Below are positions 18,288-28,619 of a stretch of DNA of 64,000 nt, in pieces. The notes under the pieces were generated by a model. It had not been told where the DNA came from. It did not search any database and was given only the letters and a program-made list of their open reading frames with translations. Position numbers and translations under genes: made by a program. How positions within the stretch are numbered: position 1 is the first letter of the stretch; every line of letters starts with the position of its first letter. The DNA is from Synechococcus elongatus PCC 11801 (lineage in GTDB: Bacteria > Cyanobacteriota > Cyanobacteriia > Synechococcales > Synechococcaceae): the NCBI RefSeq assembly GCF_003846445.2, contig NZ_CP030139.2, positions 1,550,001 through 1,614,000 of the forward strand, written 5' to 3'.

Positions 18288-19607
18288 ATGGTCGTCAGTC
18301 GCGGGAAGACTCCCAACGCCCAAGAAACCTTTTTACAAATGGCTCAGGCCTCAGGTTTGAGAGGGCGAATTCTGATCACAGTGGGCCTGTTGATTCTGTG
18401 CCGACTGGGTATTTTTATTCCTGTTCCCGGCATCGATCGGGTTGCGTTCAGCAATGATCTGCAGGGGAATGCCAACTTAGGCGGCGTGATCGGCTTTCTC
18501 GATATTTTTTCGGGGGGTGGCCTGTCCGCCTTGGGTGTTTTTGCTCTTGGGATTTTGCCCTACATCAACGCCTCGATTATTTTGCAGTTGCTGACGGCGG
18601 CGGTTCCGGCGCTGGAAGATTTGCAGAAAAACGAGGGCGAAGCTGGACGGCGCAAAATTGCACAGTTGACGCGCTACGTCTCGCTCGGCTGGGCCTTGCT
18701 CCAGAGCATTGTGATTGCCGTCTGGGTAACCCGCTACGCAGTGACACCGGGGCCGCTGTTCACGATTCAAACAGCGCTGGCCTTGGTGGCTGGTTCCATG
18801 TTTGTGATGTGGATCAGTGAGCTGATCACCGAACGCGGTATCGGGAATGGCGCTTCACTACTGATCTTCCTCAATATCGTGGCGACCCTGCCGCGCTCGC
18901 TGCAGCAGACTTTGGAGCTAGCCCAGAGCGGCGATCGCAGCACCGTGGGTGGCATTGTCATTCTGCTTATCGTCTTCCTCGCAACAATTGTCGGCATCGT
19001 CTTTGTCCAAGAAGGGACAAGAAGAATTCCGGTTGTTTCGGCGCGTCGGCAGGTGGGCAATCGGGTCTACAGCGAGCGCAGTAGCTACCTGCCGTTGCGG
19101 CTGAATCAAGGTGGCGTCATGCCAATCATCTTCGCCTCGGCGATTTTGGTCCTGCCGTTCTCCTTGGCTAACTTCACCAGCAATGAAGTGGTGCTACGGA
19201 TTGCCAACTACCTCAGCCCCAACGGTCCAACACCCTGGCTCTATGCCCTCTTCTACTTGGTGTTGATTGTGGCGTTTAGCTATTTCTATTCGTCCCTGAT
19301 CCTCAACCCTGTGGACTTGGCGCAGAACCTCAAAAAAATGGGGTCAAGCATCCCTGGCGTTCGTCCTGGTCGGGCAACCAGCCAGTATGTCCAGGGCGTC
19401 CTCAATCGCCTGACGATCTTGGGGGCAGTGTTCTTGGGCCTAGTGGCCATCATCCCCACTGCGGTGGAAGGTGCGACTCGGATTCGGACCTTCCAAGGTT
19501 TTGGTGCAACCTCGCTGCTGATCTTGGTTGGTGTCGCGATCGACACGGCTAAGCAGGTGCAAACCTACGTGATCTCGCAGCGCTATGAAGGAATGGTGAA
19601 AGACTAG
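18288..19607 (+). CDS. secY: Preprotein translocase subunit SecY
   Basis: 439 residues with about ten membrane helices; the pore subunit of the Sec translocon. In cyanobacteria it works in both the plasma and thylakoid membranes with SecE, SecG and SecA. Visible: the plug region ([20 protein letters not shown]), the helix 3 border [12 protein letters not shown], and the cytosolic loop [18 protein letters not shown] that binds SecA and the ribosome. Stop overlaps the adk GTG by one base. ftsY (59787), which delivers nascent chains to it, is also in this window. Confidence 0.98.
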   Translation: MVVSRGKTPNAQETFLQMAQASGLRGRILITVGLLILCRLGIFIPVPGIDRVAFSNDLQGNANLGGVIGFLDIFSGGGLSALGVFALGILPYINASIILQLLTAAVPALEDLQKNEGEAGRRKIAQLTRYVSLGWALLQSIVIAVWVTRYAVTPGPLFTIQTALALVAGSMFVMWISELITERGIGNGASLLIFLNIVATLPRSLQQTLELAQSGDRSTVGGIVILLIVFLATIVGIVFVQEGTRRIPVVSARRQVGNRVYSERSSYLPLRLNQGGVMPIIFASAILVLPFSLANFTSNEVVLRIANYLSPNGPTPWLYALFYLVLIVAFSYFYSSLILNPVDLAQNLKKMGSSIPGVRPGRATSQYVQGVLNRLTILGAVFLGLVAIIPTAVEGATRIRTFQGFGATSLLILVGVAIDTAKQVQTYVISQRYEGMVKD

Positions 19608-20167
19608 TGACGCGACTCATTTTTCTCGGACCACCCGGAGCTGGCAAAGGCACACAGGCGGTTGTTGTAGCTGGGAAGCTACAACTGGCCCATATCTCAA
19701 CGGGCGATCTGCTGCGGGCCGCCGTTGCTCAGCAAACCCCTCTAGGGGTTGAAGCTCAGGGCTATATGGATCGAGGTGAGCTGGTTCCAGACTCCTTGGT
19801 TCTTGGCCTTGTGCGCGATCGCCTTCAGCAACCAGATACGGCCAATGGCTGGATCTTGGATGGTTTCCCGCGCAACCGTAGCCAAGCTGAAGACCTCAAT
19901 GCGCTGCTGGCTGAGATCGATCAACAGATCAATCAGGCCGTCAATCTCGATGTTCCCGATCCGGTGATCATCGAGCGAATGCTGGCTCGGGGCCGCGCTG
20001 ATGACAATGAGGCGGTGATTCGTCGTCGCCTCGAGGTCTACCGCGAGCAAACAGCACCGCTGATCAACTTCTTCCGCGATCGCCAACAACTCCTTGAGAT
20101 TGATGGCAATGCCGCCGTTGAAGTGGTCACCGATCGCTTGGTCAGCGCGCTACAGGTTACGGCCTAA
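19607..20167 (+). CDS. adk: Adenylate kinase, short-lid form
   Basis: 186 residues. Catalyses ATP + AMP = 2 ADP in the cytosol. P-loop [11 protein letters not shown] at the N-terminus; AMP-binding region [12 protein letters not shown] and [13 protein letters not shown]; the lid is the short form ([20 protein letters not shown]) with no zinc Cys. GTG start inside the secY stop codon (one-base overlap) indicates coupling to secY. Confidence 0.97.
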   Translation: MTRLIFLGPPGAGKGTQAVVVAGKLQLAHISTGDLLRAAVAQQTPLGVEAQGYMDRGELVPDSLVLGLVRDRLQQPDTANGWILDGFPRNRSQAEDLNALLAEIDQQINQAVNLDVPDPVIIERMLARGRADDNEAVIRRRLEVYREQTAPLINFFRDRQQLLEIDGNAAVEVVTDRLVSALQVTA

Positions 20168-20239
20168 GCGACGACCACCCTACCCAGCCTTGTCGAACTG
20201 TGGTAGTATCAAAACTTTGGAGTCTTGCCGAATACTGGC

Positions 20240-20353
20240 ATGAAAGTAAGAGCTTCTGTTCGCAAAATCTGCGAAAAATGCCGCGTCATCAAACGTCGCG
20301 GTCGCGTCATGGTCATCTGCAGTAACCCCAAGCATAAGCAACGCCAAGGCTAG
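20240..20353 (+). CDS. rpmJ: 50S ribosomal protein L36
   Basis: 37 residues, the smallest ribosomal protein. [20 protein letters not shown] with the zinc-binding C-x2-C ... C ... H set: CEKC, then IC and NPKHK. Typical family ending KQRQG. It is preceded by only 72 bases after adk, so infA, which lies between the two in some other cyanobacteria, is missing here. Confidence 0.96.
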   Translation: MKVRASVRKICEKCRVIKRRGRVMVICSNPKHKQRQG

Positions 20354-20507
20354 GCGATCGCTCGCTCCCCGTTCGCGAGTGCCCTGCTGTTGGCTTCTGC
20401 TATCGGAGCTTCAGACCAGACTATCCTCAGGCGATTCGCGCCTGTCAGCATCATCAACTTTTGCATTGTTTTACCTCACGAGTAGCCAAAGATAGGGAGT
20501 AGAGAGC

Positions 20508-20885
20508 GTGGCACGGATTGCTGGCGTGGATCTGCCCCGCGACAAGCGGGCTGAGATCGGCCTTACCTATATCTACGGAATTGGTCCGACTCGGGCCAAA
20601 GAAATTCTCGCCAAAACTGGCGTGAGCCCGGATACCCGCATCAAGGATCTCAACGATTCTGAAGTTGCGGCTCTCCGCCAAGTGGTCGAGAACGATTACC
20701 AGGTCGAAGGCGATCTGCGCCGTTTGGAAGCCATGAGCATCAAGCGCCTCATGGACATTGGCACTGTTCGCGGTCGTCGCCATCGGGCTGGTTTGCCGGT
20801 ACGGGGTCAACGGACTCGGACCAATGCCCGGACTCGCCGGGGTGCTCGTAAGACCGTCGCTGGTAAGAAGAAAGCGACCCGTTAA
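20508..20885 (+). CDS. rpsM: 30S ribosomal protein S13
   Basis: 125 residues; head protein that contacts P-site tRNA and bridges to L5. GTG start: [19 protein letters not shown]. The helix-two-turn-helix region [15 protein letters not shown] and the basic tail [20 protein letters not shown] are complete. A 154-base gap lies upstream (20354-20507). It holds a HIP1 octamer and a short GC hairpin, and may carry an additional promoter. Confidence 0.97.
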   Translation: MARIAGVDLPRDKRAEIGLTYIYGIGPTRAKEILAKTGVSPDTRIKDLNDSEVAALRQVVENDYQVEGDLRRLEAMSIKRLMDIGTVRGRRHRAGLPVRGQRTRTNARTRRGARKTVAGKKKATR

Positions 20886-20901
20886 GGTCTTTCATCCCTC
20901 T

Positions 20902-20931
20902 GCTGTTGAGCATTCTGCTCATCAGCTTTTT
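20902..20931 (+). terminator. Strong intrinsic-terminator-like hairpin between rpsM and rpsK
   Basis: Stem GCTGTTGAGCA (20902-20912), loop TTC, stem TGCTCATCAGC (20916-20926), with a single T-T mismatch in 11 positions, followed at once by TTTTT. By form this is a standard Rho-independent terminator, yet it lies 16 bases after rpsM and 24 bases before rpsK, inside a run of genes on the same strand. It may work as an attenuator, or a separate promoter must drive rpsK-rpoA. Confidence 0.75.
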
Positions 20932-20954
20932 GTCTTGCTCAGACGAGGTTTACT

Positions 20955-21347
20955 ATGGCTCGCCCCACTAAAAAATCAGGGCCCCGCAAACAGAAGCGCA
21001 ACGTTCCTAGCGGTGTCGCCCACATCCAATCCACTTTCAACAACACGATCGTTTCGATCGCTGACCCCACTGGCGAAGTCATCTCTTGGGCTTCTGCTGG
21101 TTCCAGCGGTTTCAAAGGCGCAAAGAAAGGCACTCCCTTTGCAGCTCAAACTGCGGCAGAGGCTGCTGCCCGTCGCGCGATCGACCAAGGCATGCGCCAG
21201 CTTGAAGTGATGGTGAGTGGCCCTGGCTCCGGTCGTGAAACGGCGATTCGCGCCTTGCAGAGCGCTGGTTTAGAAATCACTCTAATCCGCGACGTGACGC
21301 CGATTCCTCACAACGGCTGCCGTCCGCCCAAGCGTCGTCGCGTCTAG
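20955..21347 (+). CDS. rpsK: 30S ribosomal protein S11
   Basis: 130 residues; platform protein near the E-site and the Shine-Dalgarno helix. Visible: [19 protein letters not shown] and the C-terminal [20 protein letters not shown], which carries the site commonly isomerised to isoaspartate in S11. First gene after the terminator-like hairpin. Confidence 0.98.
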   Translation: MARPTKKSGPRKQKRNVPSGVAHIQSTFNNTIVSIADPTGEVISWASAGSSGFKGAKKGTPFAAQTAAEAAARRAIDQGMRQLEVMVSGPGSGRETAIRALQSAGLEITLIRDVTPIPHNGCRPPKRRRV

Positions 21348-21392
21348 ATCGCGATCGCTCCGTCTGCATTTCGAGATCCCCGAGGAACCCCT

Positions 21393-22322
21393 GTGACATT
21401 TCAAGTCGAATGCGTCGAGAGCCGCACTGAAGCCGACCAAGGGCAATATGGCCGCTTTTCCATCGAGCCTCTGGCTCGTGGACAAGGCACAACGGTTGGC
21501 AATGCGCTCCGGCGTGTGTTGCTCTCCAACCTAGAAGGAACAGCCGTCACAGCTGTTCGGATTGGTGGTGTCAACCACGAATTCGCGACCATCCCTGGCG
21601 TTCGTGAAGATGTCCTCGACATCTTGCTCAACGTCCGTGAGTTGGTTGTGCATGCCCACAGTCCTCAGCCCCAGATTGGTCGGCTGCGGGTAGTGGGTCC
21701 GGCAACCGTTACGGCTGCTGATGTGGACTTTGGCCCCGAAGTTGAAGTCATCAACCCTAACCACTACATTGCTTCGCTCTCTGAAGGTGCCACCTTGGAG
21801 ATGGAGCTGAAAGTGGAGTGGGGAACGGGCTACCGTGCCATCGATCGCAGCCATGACGAAACGACCGCCCTAGACTTTTTGCAGCTGGATGCTGTGTTCA
21901 TGCCGGTTCGCCGGGTGAACTACAGCGTTGAAGATGCGCGTGTCGGGGAATCCACCGCCATTGATCGCCTCGTCCTTGAGGTTTGGACCAATGGCAGCAT
22001 CTCGCCCCAAGAAGCCCTGAGCCAAGCGGCTTCTTGCTTGGTTGCGCTGTTTGAGCCGTTGAAAAACGTCAGTGTCGGCAGCACCCATACTGTTGATCCT
22101 GAGCCCACTCCCGAAAGCCAAACGCCGATCGAAGATCTGCAACTTTCGGTTCGGGCTTACAACTGCCTGAAGCGGGCGCAAGTGAACTCCGTTGCTGACT
22201 TGCTGAGCTACACCTACGAAGATCTGTTGGAGATCAAGAACTTTGGCCAGAAGTCGGCTGAAGAGGTGGTCGAGGCTCTCGAGCGCATCGGCATTAAGCT
22301 TCAGGAATCGAAAGTTTCCTGA
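21393..22322 (+). CDS. rpoA: RNA polymerase alpha subunit
   Basis: 309 residues. The N-terminal domain (about 1-228) dimerises and nucleates polymerase assembly ([38 protein letters not shown]). The C-terminal domain (about 240-305; [38 protein letters not shown]) binds UP elements and activators. GTG start gives [10 protein letters not shown]. rpsD, which precedes rpoA in E. coli, is not here. Confidence 0.98.
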   Translation: MTFQVECVESRTEADQGQYGRFSIEPLARGQGTTVGNALRRVLLSNLEGTAVTAVRIGGVNHEFATIPGVREDVLDILLNVRELVVHAHSPQPQIGRLRVVGPATVTAADVDFGPEVEVINPNHYIASLSEGATLEMELKVEWGTGYRAIDRSHDETTALDFLQLDAVFMPVRRVNYSVEDARVGESTAIDRLVLEVWTNGSISPQEALSQAASCLVALFEPLKNVSVGSTHTVDPEPTPESQTPIEDLQLSVRAYNCLKRAQVNSVADLLSYTYEDLLEIKNFGQKSAEEVVEALERIGIKLQESKVS

Positions 22323-22357
22323 GTCTGTCCGTCTGTTTTGCGAACACGGTTTCTCCC

Positions 22358-22708
22358 ATGCGTCATCGTTGTAATGTCCCCCAGCTGGGCCGCCCAGCTG
22401 ACCAGCGCAAAGCTCTGTTGCGCTCTCTGACCACCGAAATCATTCGGAACGGTACGGTTACGACCACCAAGGCTCGTGCCAAAGCGGTCCGCTCTGAAGT
22501 TGAGCGGATGGTCACCTTGGCTAAAGACGGCAGCTTGGCTGCACGTCGCCAGGCCTTGGGCTATCTCTATGATAAACAGCTAGTTCACCTGCTGTTTGAA
22601 CAAGCACCTGAGCGTTATGCTCAGCGCCAAGGTGGCTACACCCGCATCTTGCGGACTGTTCGTCGCCGTGGTGACAATGCTGAAATGGCCATCATTGAGT
22701 TGACTTAG
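22358..22708 (+). CDS. rplQ: 50S ribosomal protein L17
   Basis: 116 residues; near the tunnel exit. Typical start [20 protein letters not shown] and ending [20 protein letters not shown]. The TAG stop touches the truA start region, so rplQ and truA are coupled. Confidence 0.98.
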   Translation: MRHRCNVPQLGRPADQRKALLRSLTTEIIRNGTVTTTKARAKAVRSEVERMVTLAKDGSLAARRQALGYLYDKQLVHLLFEQAPERYAQRQGGYTRILRTVRRRGDNAEMAIIELT

Positions 22709-22710
22709 TG

Positions 22711-23595
22711 ATGGCGCTCGCAGAAGAACCCGCTCAAGAGCCTGAACTGCAGCGCATTGCGCTGGTGATTCAGTACTTGGGTCAAGGCTTCTGCGGCTGG
22801 CAGCGTCAACCGCGCCAGCGTTCCGTGCAGGGCGAGCTAGAAGCTGCGATCGCAGCGATCGTGGGCCATCCTGTTTCTGTTCAGTCTGCTGGCCGAACCG
22901 ATACCGGTGTCCACGCTGCCGCTCAAGTAGCGCACTTCGAGACCACCAGCCCGATCCCAGCCCATCGCTGGCCTGCGGTTTTGAATGGACGTCTCGCCCC
23001 GGATCTCAACATTCGGGCTGCCGCTACGGTTCCTGCCAACTGGCATGCGCGCTTCAGCGCAAGCTATCGCCGCTACCGTTACACGATCTACACGGATTCC
23101 TGTCCAAACCTGTTTTTGAACTCCTATGTGTGGCACTACTACCAAGCGCCACTCTGCGAGCACCGAATGCAGGCTGCCCTTCAAACCCTTGTGGGACATC
23201 ACCACCTCGCTGCTTTTCAGCGATCGGGTTCAAAACGACAGCATGCTTGGGTTCATGTTCAAGAAGCTTGGGCCCGGCGTCGGGACTCCTTAATTGAGAT
23301 CGAAGTTCAGGCCAGCGGTTTCCTCTACGGCATGATTCGCCTCCTCGTCGGCTTGCTGGTGCAAGTTGGGGAAGGCAGTCACTCCCTAGAGTCGTTCACG
23401 GACATCTGGGTCAATCAGCGCCGCGATCGCGTGAGGCATGCTGCTCCTCCCCAAGGACTTTGCCTGCTGCGCATTGGCTATCCGGACTCCCCGTTTCCGG
23501 TAGACGCATGGTTTGATACCCAGCCGCTGTTCGTGCTCCCCGCATCCCGCAACGATTCAGAAGTTCTGAGTCCGTGCGCGGTTTCCCTTGGTTAA
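22711..23595 (+). CDS. truA: tRNA pseudouridine(38-40) synthase
   Basis: 294 residues. Converts uridines 38-40 of the anticodon arm to pseudouridine. The catalytic Asp is in SAGRTDTGVHAAAQ; FCGWQRQP at the N-terminus and the C-terminal FLYGMIRLLVG motif complete the family pattern. ATG 22711 is preferred over the GTG 22708 that overlaps the rplQ stop. About 30 residues after the core are poorly conserved. It lies between rplQ and rplM. Confidence 0.96.
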   Translation: MALAEEPAQEPELQRIALVIQYLGQGFCGWQRQPRQRSVQGELEAAIAAIVGHPVSVQSAGRTDTGVHAAAQVAHFETTSPIPAHRWPAVLNGRLAPDLNIRAAATVPANWHARFSASYRRYRYTIYTDSCPNLFLNSYVWHYYQAPLCEHRMQAALQTLVGHHHLAAFQRSGSKRQHAWVHVQEAWARRRDSLIEIEVQASGFLYGMIRLLVGLLVQVGEGSHSLESFTDIWVNQRRDRVRHAAPPQGLCLLRIGYPDSPFPVDAWFDTQPLFVLPASRNDSEVLSPCAVSLG

Positions 23596-23610
23596 TCCGA
23601 GTCTCTCCCC

Positions 23611-24066
23611 ATGAACAAAACCTACCTCCCAAGCCAAGGCGCGATTGAGCGCAACTGGTACGTGGTGGATGCGGCCGATCAGCGTCTCGGTCGTCTAGCT
23701 ACGGAAATTGCCCGTGTTCTACGCGGCAAACACAAACCGACCTACACCCCCCACATGGATACGGGCGACTTTGTCATCGTGATCAACGCTGACAAAGTGA
23801 CGGTGACCGGTCGTAAAGCGTCCCAAAAGCTCTACCGTCGTCACTCGGGTCGTCCGGGCGGCATGAAGGTTGAAACCTTCGCTCACCTGCAGCAACGACT
23901 GCCTGAGCGCATCATCGAGCAAGCCGTCAAAGGGATGCTGCCGAAAAATGCTCTCGGTCGCCAACTCTTTACTAAGCTCAAGGTCTATCGCGGTGCAGAA
24001 CACCCCCATCAGGCGCAAAAACCTGAGGTCTTGAGCATCCAAACCTTTGCTGGAGATGACAACTAA
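23611..24066 (+). CDS. rplM: 50S ribosomal protein L13
   Basis: 151 residues; early assembly protein. Visible: [37 protein letters not shown], and [20 protein letters not shown]. Stop overlaps the rpsI start by one base. Confidence 0.98.
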   Translation: MNKTYLPSQGAIERNWYVVDAADQRLGRLATEIARVLRGKHKPTYTPHMDTGDFVIVINADKVTVTGRKASQKLYRRHSGRPGGMKVETFAHLQQRLPERIIEQAVKGMLPKNALGRQLFTKLKVYRGAEHPHQAQKPEVLSIQTFAGDDN

Positions 24067-24473
24067 TGACGGACTCTTCTGGACGCGTTGTTTACTGGGG
24101 CACCGGCCGTCGTAAAACGGCAGTTGCTCGGGTTCGCTTGGTGCCCGGTAGCGGCAAGTTGATCATCAATGGCCGCGAGGGTGATAACTACCTCAACTAC
24201 AACCCGGCTTATCTGAACGCCACCCGTTTGCCCTTGGAAACGCTGGGCTTGGAAGGCGATTACGACATCCTGGCTAACGTCCATGGTGGTGGTCTGACCG
24301 GGCAAGCTGACGCGATTCGTTTGGGTGTGGCACGCGCCCTGTGCGAACTGGCCCCCGAGAACCGCAAGCCCCTGAAAGTTGAAGGCTTCCTGAGCCGTGA
24401 CCCTCGCCGCAAAGAGCGGAAGAAATACGGTCTCAAAAAAGCTCGGAAAGCACCTCAGTTCTCCAAACGCTAA
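24066..24473 (+). CDS. rpsI: 30S ribosomal protein S9
   Basis: 135 residues. The C-terminal tail reaches the P-site tRNA anticodon stem and ends in the conserved [22 protein letters not shown] and [17 protein letters not shown] are family landmarks. Confidence 0.98.
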   Translation: MTDSSGRVVYWGTGRRKTAVARVRLVPGSGKLIINGREGDNYLNYNPAYLNATRLPLETLGLEGDYDILANVHGGGLTGQADAIRLGVARALCELAPENRKPLKVEGFLSRDPRRKERKKYGLKKARKAPQFSKR

Positions 24474-24503
24474 TTTTTTATCCTTGTTCGTGAGGTCTAC
24501 ACG

Positions 24504-24737
24504 ATGCCTAAAGCTGATATCCATCCGGAGTGGTACCCCGAAGCCAAGGTCTTCTGCAACGGCGAAGAGGTGATGACCGTGGGCTCAACCCAACCCGAGC
24601 TCCACGTCGATGTTTGGTCGGGTAATCACCCCTTCTACACCGGCACGCAGAAGATTATTGACACCGAAGGTCGGGTCGAGCGCTTCCTGCGCAAATACGG
24701 CATGCTCGAAGGCGACCAAGCCAAGAGCGAAGCCTAA
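24504..24737 (+). CDS. rpmE: 50S ribosomal protein L31, zinc-free form
   Basis: 77 residues; intersubunit bridge protein near the central protuberance. MPKADIHPEWYPEAKVFCNG with only one Cys in the whole protein, so the four-Cys zinc site of the C+ type is absent. QPELHVDVWSGNHPFYTGTQ is conserved. Last ribosomal gene; a strong terminator follows 17 bases later. Confidence 0.96.
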   Translation: MPKADIHPEWYPEAKVFCNGEEVMTVGSTQPELHVDVWSGNHPFYTGTQKIIDTEGRVERFLRKYGMLEGDQAKSEA

Positions 24738-24754
24738 ATTCTGTCCGTGTAATG

Positions 24755-24785
24755 GGAAGCCCCAAATTGGGGCTTCCTTTGTTTT
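24755..24785 (+). terminator. Intrinsic terminator of the ribosomal cluster
   Basis: Perfect stem GGAAGCCCC (24755-24763) with GGGGCTTCC (24769-24777), loop AAATT, then TTTGTTTT. It marks the end of the cluster that begins at rplC. Confidence 0.92.
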
Positions 24786-24790
24786 AGTGA

Positions 24791-25945
<1,155 letters not shown>

Positions 25946-25957
25946 GCCTAGTCGCCA

Positions 25958-25980
25958 GTTGAGTGCGTGAATCACTCAAC
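25958..25980. terminator. Hairpin between convergent prfA and HNH genes
   Basis: Perfect 8-base arms GTTGAGTG / CACTCAAC with a 7-base loop, exactly between the two stop codons. There is no T-run on either side, so this is a terminator candidate only by position. Confidence 0.35.
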
Positions 25981-26477
25981 TAAGCACCAATGACATACTT
26001 GCGCCACTCTTGATGACTGCCTTGGTTGAGGTAGCGAGAGATCTCAAAGTAAAGACTGCTGACTGGTTGGCGAGGGGTACTCATCAGGGGCATTCCCGCT
26101 TCCTTGGGAGTGCGATTGCCCTTGTGAACGTTACAGCGCATGCAGGCCGTAATCACGTTCTCCCAGGTATCGGCTCCCCCCCTCGATCGCGGCACGATGT
26201 GATCAAGGGTTAAATTCTCGCCGTGATAGCCGCAATACTGACAGGAATGGCCATCACGATGCAGGACATTACGACGGGTCAGTGGGATTTCGTTGTAGGG
26301 AATGCGGATGTATTGACGCAGTCGAATCACTGTGGGGAGTGGAAGATCGGGCAGGATCATTCGACCGTTGTGCTCTAAGCTTTCAGCCTTATCTTTCAAA
26401 AGCAAGATCACCGCTCGCCGCCAGCTCGTAATGTTGAGTGGCTCGTAGGAAGCGTTGAGCACTAAAACCTTGCCCAT
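25980..26477 (-). CDS. HNH endonuclease family protein
   Basis: 165 residues. Full HNH/beta-beta-alpha-metal site: Cys79 and Cys82 in CQYCG, DH at 92-93 in LTLDHIVPRSRGG, Asn107, and Cys112/Cys115 in CMRCN. The N-terminus MGKVLVLNASYEPLNITSWR is the one shared by a large group of stand-alone cyanobacterial and actinobacterial HNH proteins. Whether it acts in repair, restriction or as a domesticated homing nuclease cannot be told; no partner methylase or intron is nearby. Convergent with prfA. Confidence 0.88.
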   Translation of the reverse strand: MGKVLVLNASYEPLNITSWRRAVILLLKDKAESLEHNGRMILPDLPLPTVIRLRQYIRIPYNEIPLTRRNVLHRDGHSCQYCGYHGENLTLDHIVPRSRGGADTWENVITACMRCNVHKGNRTPKEAGMPLMSTPRQPVSSLYFEISRYLNQGSHQEWRKYVIGA

Positions 26478-26601
26478 AGGGCTTGAATGGGCTTTTCAAA
26501 AGTTTGCCCAGATGGTAACACAACCTTCAGAAAGGCTTCGGCACCCTAGGGTCTGCTCAGTGTTTGGAAGCGATTAGGATGCAAGGTAGCTGTGGTGGTG
26601 A

Positions 26602-27822
26602 GTGACTGTGAAACCCATTGATCCCCAACATACTCACCGTTGGCCAACGCGACGGTTAGAACAACTTTCCTATCAGCGTGCTTGGGTCGAAATCGATCAG
26701 GGAGCGATCGCTGCTAACACCCGTCAGGTCCGCCAGCTCCTCGCACCCAACTGTGAATTGATGGCAGTTGTGAAAGCAGATGCCTATGGTCATGGCGCAG
26801 TTGCGATCGCCAGTACGGTTTTAGGCGCCGGAGCCACAGCGCTTGGTGTTGCCACCATCCCCGAAGGCGTGCGACTACGAGAAGCCGGGATCACCGCGCC
26901 GATCCTGCTGCTGGGGTCAATCCATAGCCCTGATGAGGTGCAGGCGATCGCCCAGTGGCAGATTCAACCCAGTCTCAGCACTCCCAAACAGGCTTTGATC
27001 TGCGCTGAAGTGTTGGAACGTTTGGGCCAGTCATTGCCTGTTCACCTCAAGTTGGACACGGGCATGGCTCGGTTGGGAGCGCCTTGGCAAACCGCACTGG
27101 AGTTTTTACAGCTCGTTCACAGCCTACCGGCTCTTCAGCCGGCTAGTTTGTACTCGCATTTTGCGACAGCAGATAGTCCAGACCTAGCGCCATTGCAGCA
27201 ACAACATGCTGCTTTTAGGCAGGCGATCGCCCAAATCCGAGCCGCAGGATTGCCAGTTCCTAAGCTTCACATTGCCAACTCTGCGGCAGCCCTGCTCGAT
27301 CGCAGTCTCCACTATGACCAAGTCCGTGTCGGGCTAGCGCTGTATGGTCTTTACCCGGCCCCGCACCTCAGCGATCGCCTGTCGTTGTATCCTGCGCTAT
27401 CGGTGAAAGCACGGGTGACGCACGTCACGACCCTGCCCGCAGGCCAAGGCGTTAGCTACGGCCATCGCTACGTCACCCAGCGCGAAACTCCCATCGCAGT
27501 CGTCGGGATCGGTTATGCCGATGGCGTACCCCGTACCCTCTCCAATCAGATAAACGTGCTCTACCGCGGGCAGCGACTACCGCAAATTGGGGCGATCACC
27601 ATGGATCAGATGATGATCGACATTTCGGCCATGCCCCAATTGGCACCGGGAGATGTTGTCACCCTGCTGGGGCGATCGGGATCAGAACAGATCACCGCCG
27701 AGGATTGGGCCGAGCGCGCCAACACGATTAGCTGGGAAATTCTCTGTGGCTTTAAAGATCGACTGCCGCGCTTTGCGGTCGCTACAGATTGGCCATCCAA
27801 TCAAGTCAGTGTCAGGTCTTAA
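26602..27822 (+). CDS. alr: Alanine racemase
   Basis: 406 residues. Makes D-alanine for peptidoglycan with pyridoxal phosphate. PLP Lys58 lies in AVVKADAYGHGA. The second catalytic base Tyr286 lies in GVSYGHRYVT. TMDQMMIDISAM near the C-terminus is also typical. The start is a GTG at 26602; a second GTG two codons later is equally possible. The first 25 residues are not conserved. Followed 38 bases later by tRNA-Ser. Confidence 0.95.
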   Translation: MTVKPIDPQHTHRWPTRRLEQLSYQRAWVEIDQGAIAANTRQVRQLLAPNCELMAVVKADAYGHGAVAIASTVLGAGATALGVATIPEGVRLREAGITAPILLLGSIHSPDEVQAIAQWQIQPSLSTPKQALICAEVLERLGQSLPVHLKLDTGMARLGAPWQTALEFLQLVHSLPALQPASLYSHFATADSPDLAPLQQQHAAFRQAIAQIRAAGLPVPKLHIANSAAALLDRSLHYDQVRVGLALYGLYPAPHLSDRLSLYPALSVKARVTHVTTLPAGQGVSYGHRYVTQRETPIAVVGIGYADGVPRTLSNQINVLYRGQRLPQIGAITMDQMMIDISAMPQLAPGDVVTLLGRSGSEQITAEDWAERANTISWEILCGFKDRLPRFAVATDWPSNQVSVRS

Positions 27823-27860
27823 CGCGGCGTGGAAGTTCTGCTACGATAGCGAAACCGCTT

Positions 27861-27949
27861 GGAGAGATGGCTGAGTGGTCGAAAGCAGCACATTGCTAAT
27901 GTGCCGAGTCGTGTACGCGGCTCCGAGGGTTCGAATCCCTCTCTCTCCG
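27861..27949 (+). tRNA. tRNA-Ser(GCU)
   Basis: 89 nt. Acceptor arms GGAGAGA and TCTCTCC pair perfectly, with discriminator G. D-arm region GGCTGAGTGGTCGAAAGCA, anticodon GCT in a loop closed by CACAT/ATGTG, a long variable arm as expected for a class II tRNA, and T-arm GGGTTCGAATCCC. It reads AGC/AGU. CCA is not encoded. Confidence 0.95.
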
Positions 27950-27964
27950 TTGAATGAATCACCT

Positions 27965-27978
27965 TGTCATTAATGACA
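27965..27978. promoter_or_regulatory. 14-bp perfect palindrome TGTCATTAATGACA
   Basis: Lies 16 bases after tRNA-Ser and 93 bases before the cupin gene. The symmetry suggests a dimeric regulator binding site for the cupin gene. It is not a recognisable NtcA, LexA or Fur box. Confidence 0.3.
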
Positions 27979-28070
27979 GTCTGCGATCGCAAAGATTGCA
28001 GTTTTGTTATGCAAGCCAGCGATCGCGATCGGGGTTTCTAGCCTAGAGGCAGCACTGGGCTAAAACCTGC

Positions 28071-28562
28071 ATGAGTGGCAACTGCTGCGTCCTTCCCCAA
28101 ATTGCCTCACCAGCAACCTTGCCGGTCTATCGCCTCTGTCCGCAGGGGAGTAACCGCTTTGCTATCTTGTTCGACCCAGAACAGGCAGGAGTCTCCTTGG
28201 TTGCCTGCTTTGAGATTTTTGATCCGGGCGGAGCGACGCCCCCGAATCTCCATGGCCGAGCGATCGAATTTTTCTATGTGATTGCGGGTGAAGGCGAAGC
28301 CTACTGCGATGGCAAACGCACCGCGATCGCGGCGGGTGACATGCTGCTGATTCCCGCAACGGGTCTGCACGAGATTCGCAATACCCATGAGGATCAACGC
28401 CTCTACGTGTTGACGCTGATGATCCCCAATGAGGCTTTCATTGAGCTGATTCGCGCTGGGGTGCCCGATCGCCTCGATGAGTCCGATCTGGCTGTGCTGC
28501 AGCAGTTACGCACGATTCCACGGATCCCATCCCCAGCCAGAGTGACCGCCGCGATCGCCTAA
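28071..28562 (+). CDS. Small cupin-domain protein
   Basis: 163 residues with a single cupin_2 barrel: the first metal motif is approximated by HGRAIEFFYVIAGEGEAYCDG and the second by GDMLLIPATGLHEIRN. The first motif's His pair is only partly kept (one His, then Glu), so metal binding is plausible but not certain. The N-terminal 40 residues have no clear homology. Possible roles are sugar or small-metabolite binding; no function is assigned. Upstream lies the palindrome at 27965, and dnaE follows 57 bases downstream. Confidence 0.75.
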   Translation: MSGNCCVLPQIASPATLPVYRLCPQGSNRFAILFDPEQAGVSLVACFEIFDPGGATPPNLHGRAIEFFYVIAGEGEAYCDGKRTAIAAGDMLLIPATGLHEIRNTHEDQRLYVLTLMIPNEAFIELIRAGVPDRLDESDLAVLQQLRTIPRIPSPARVTAAIA

Positions 28563-28619
28563 CTGCACTCAACCAGTCGGATAGGATGCTGGAACAGCCC
28601 TTTTGATTTGACTGCTTCC

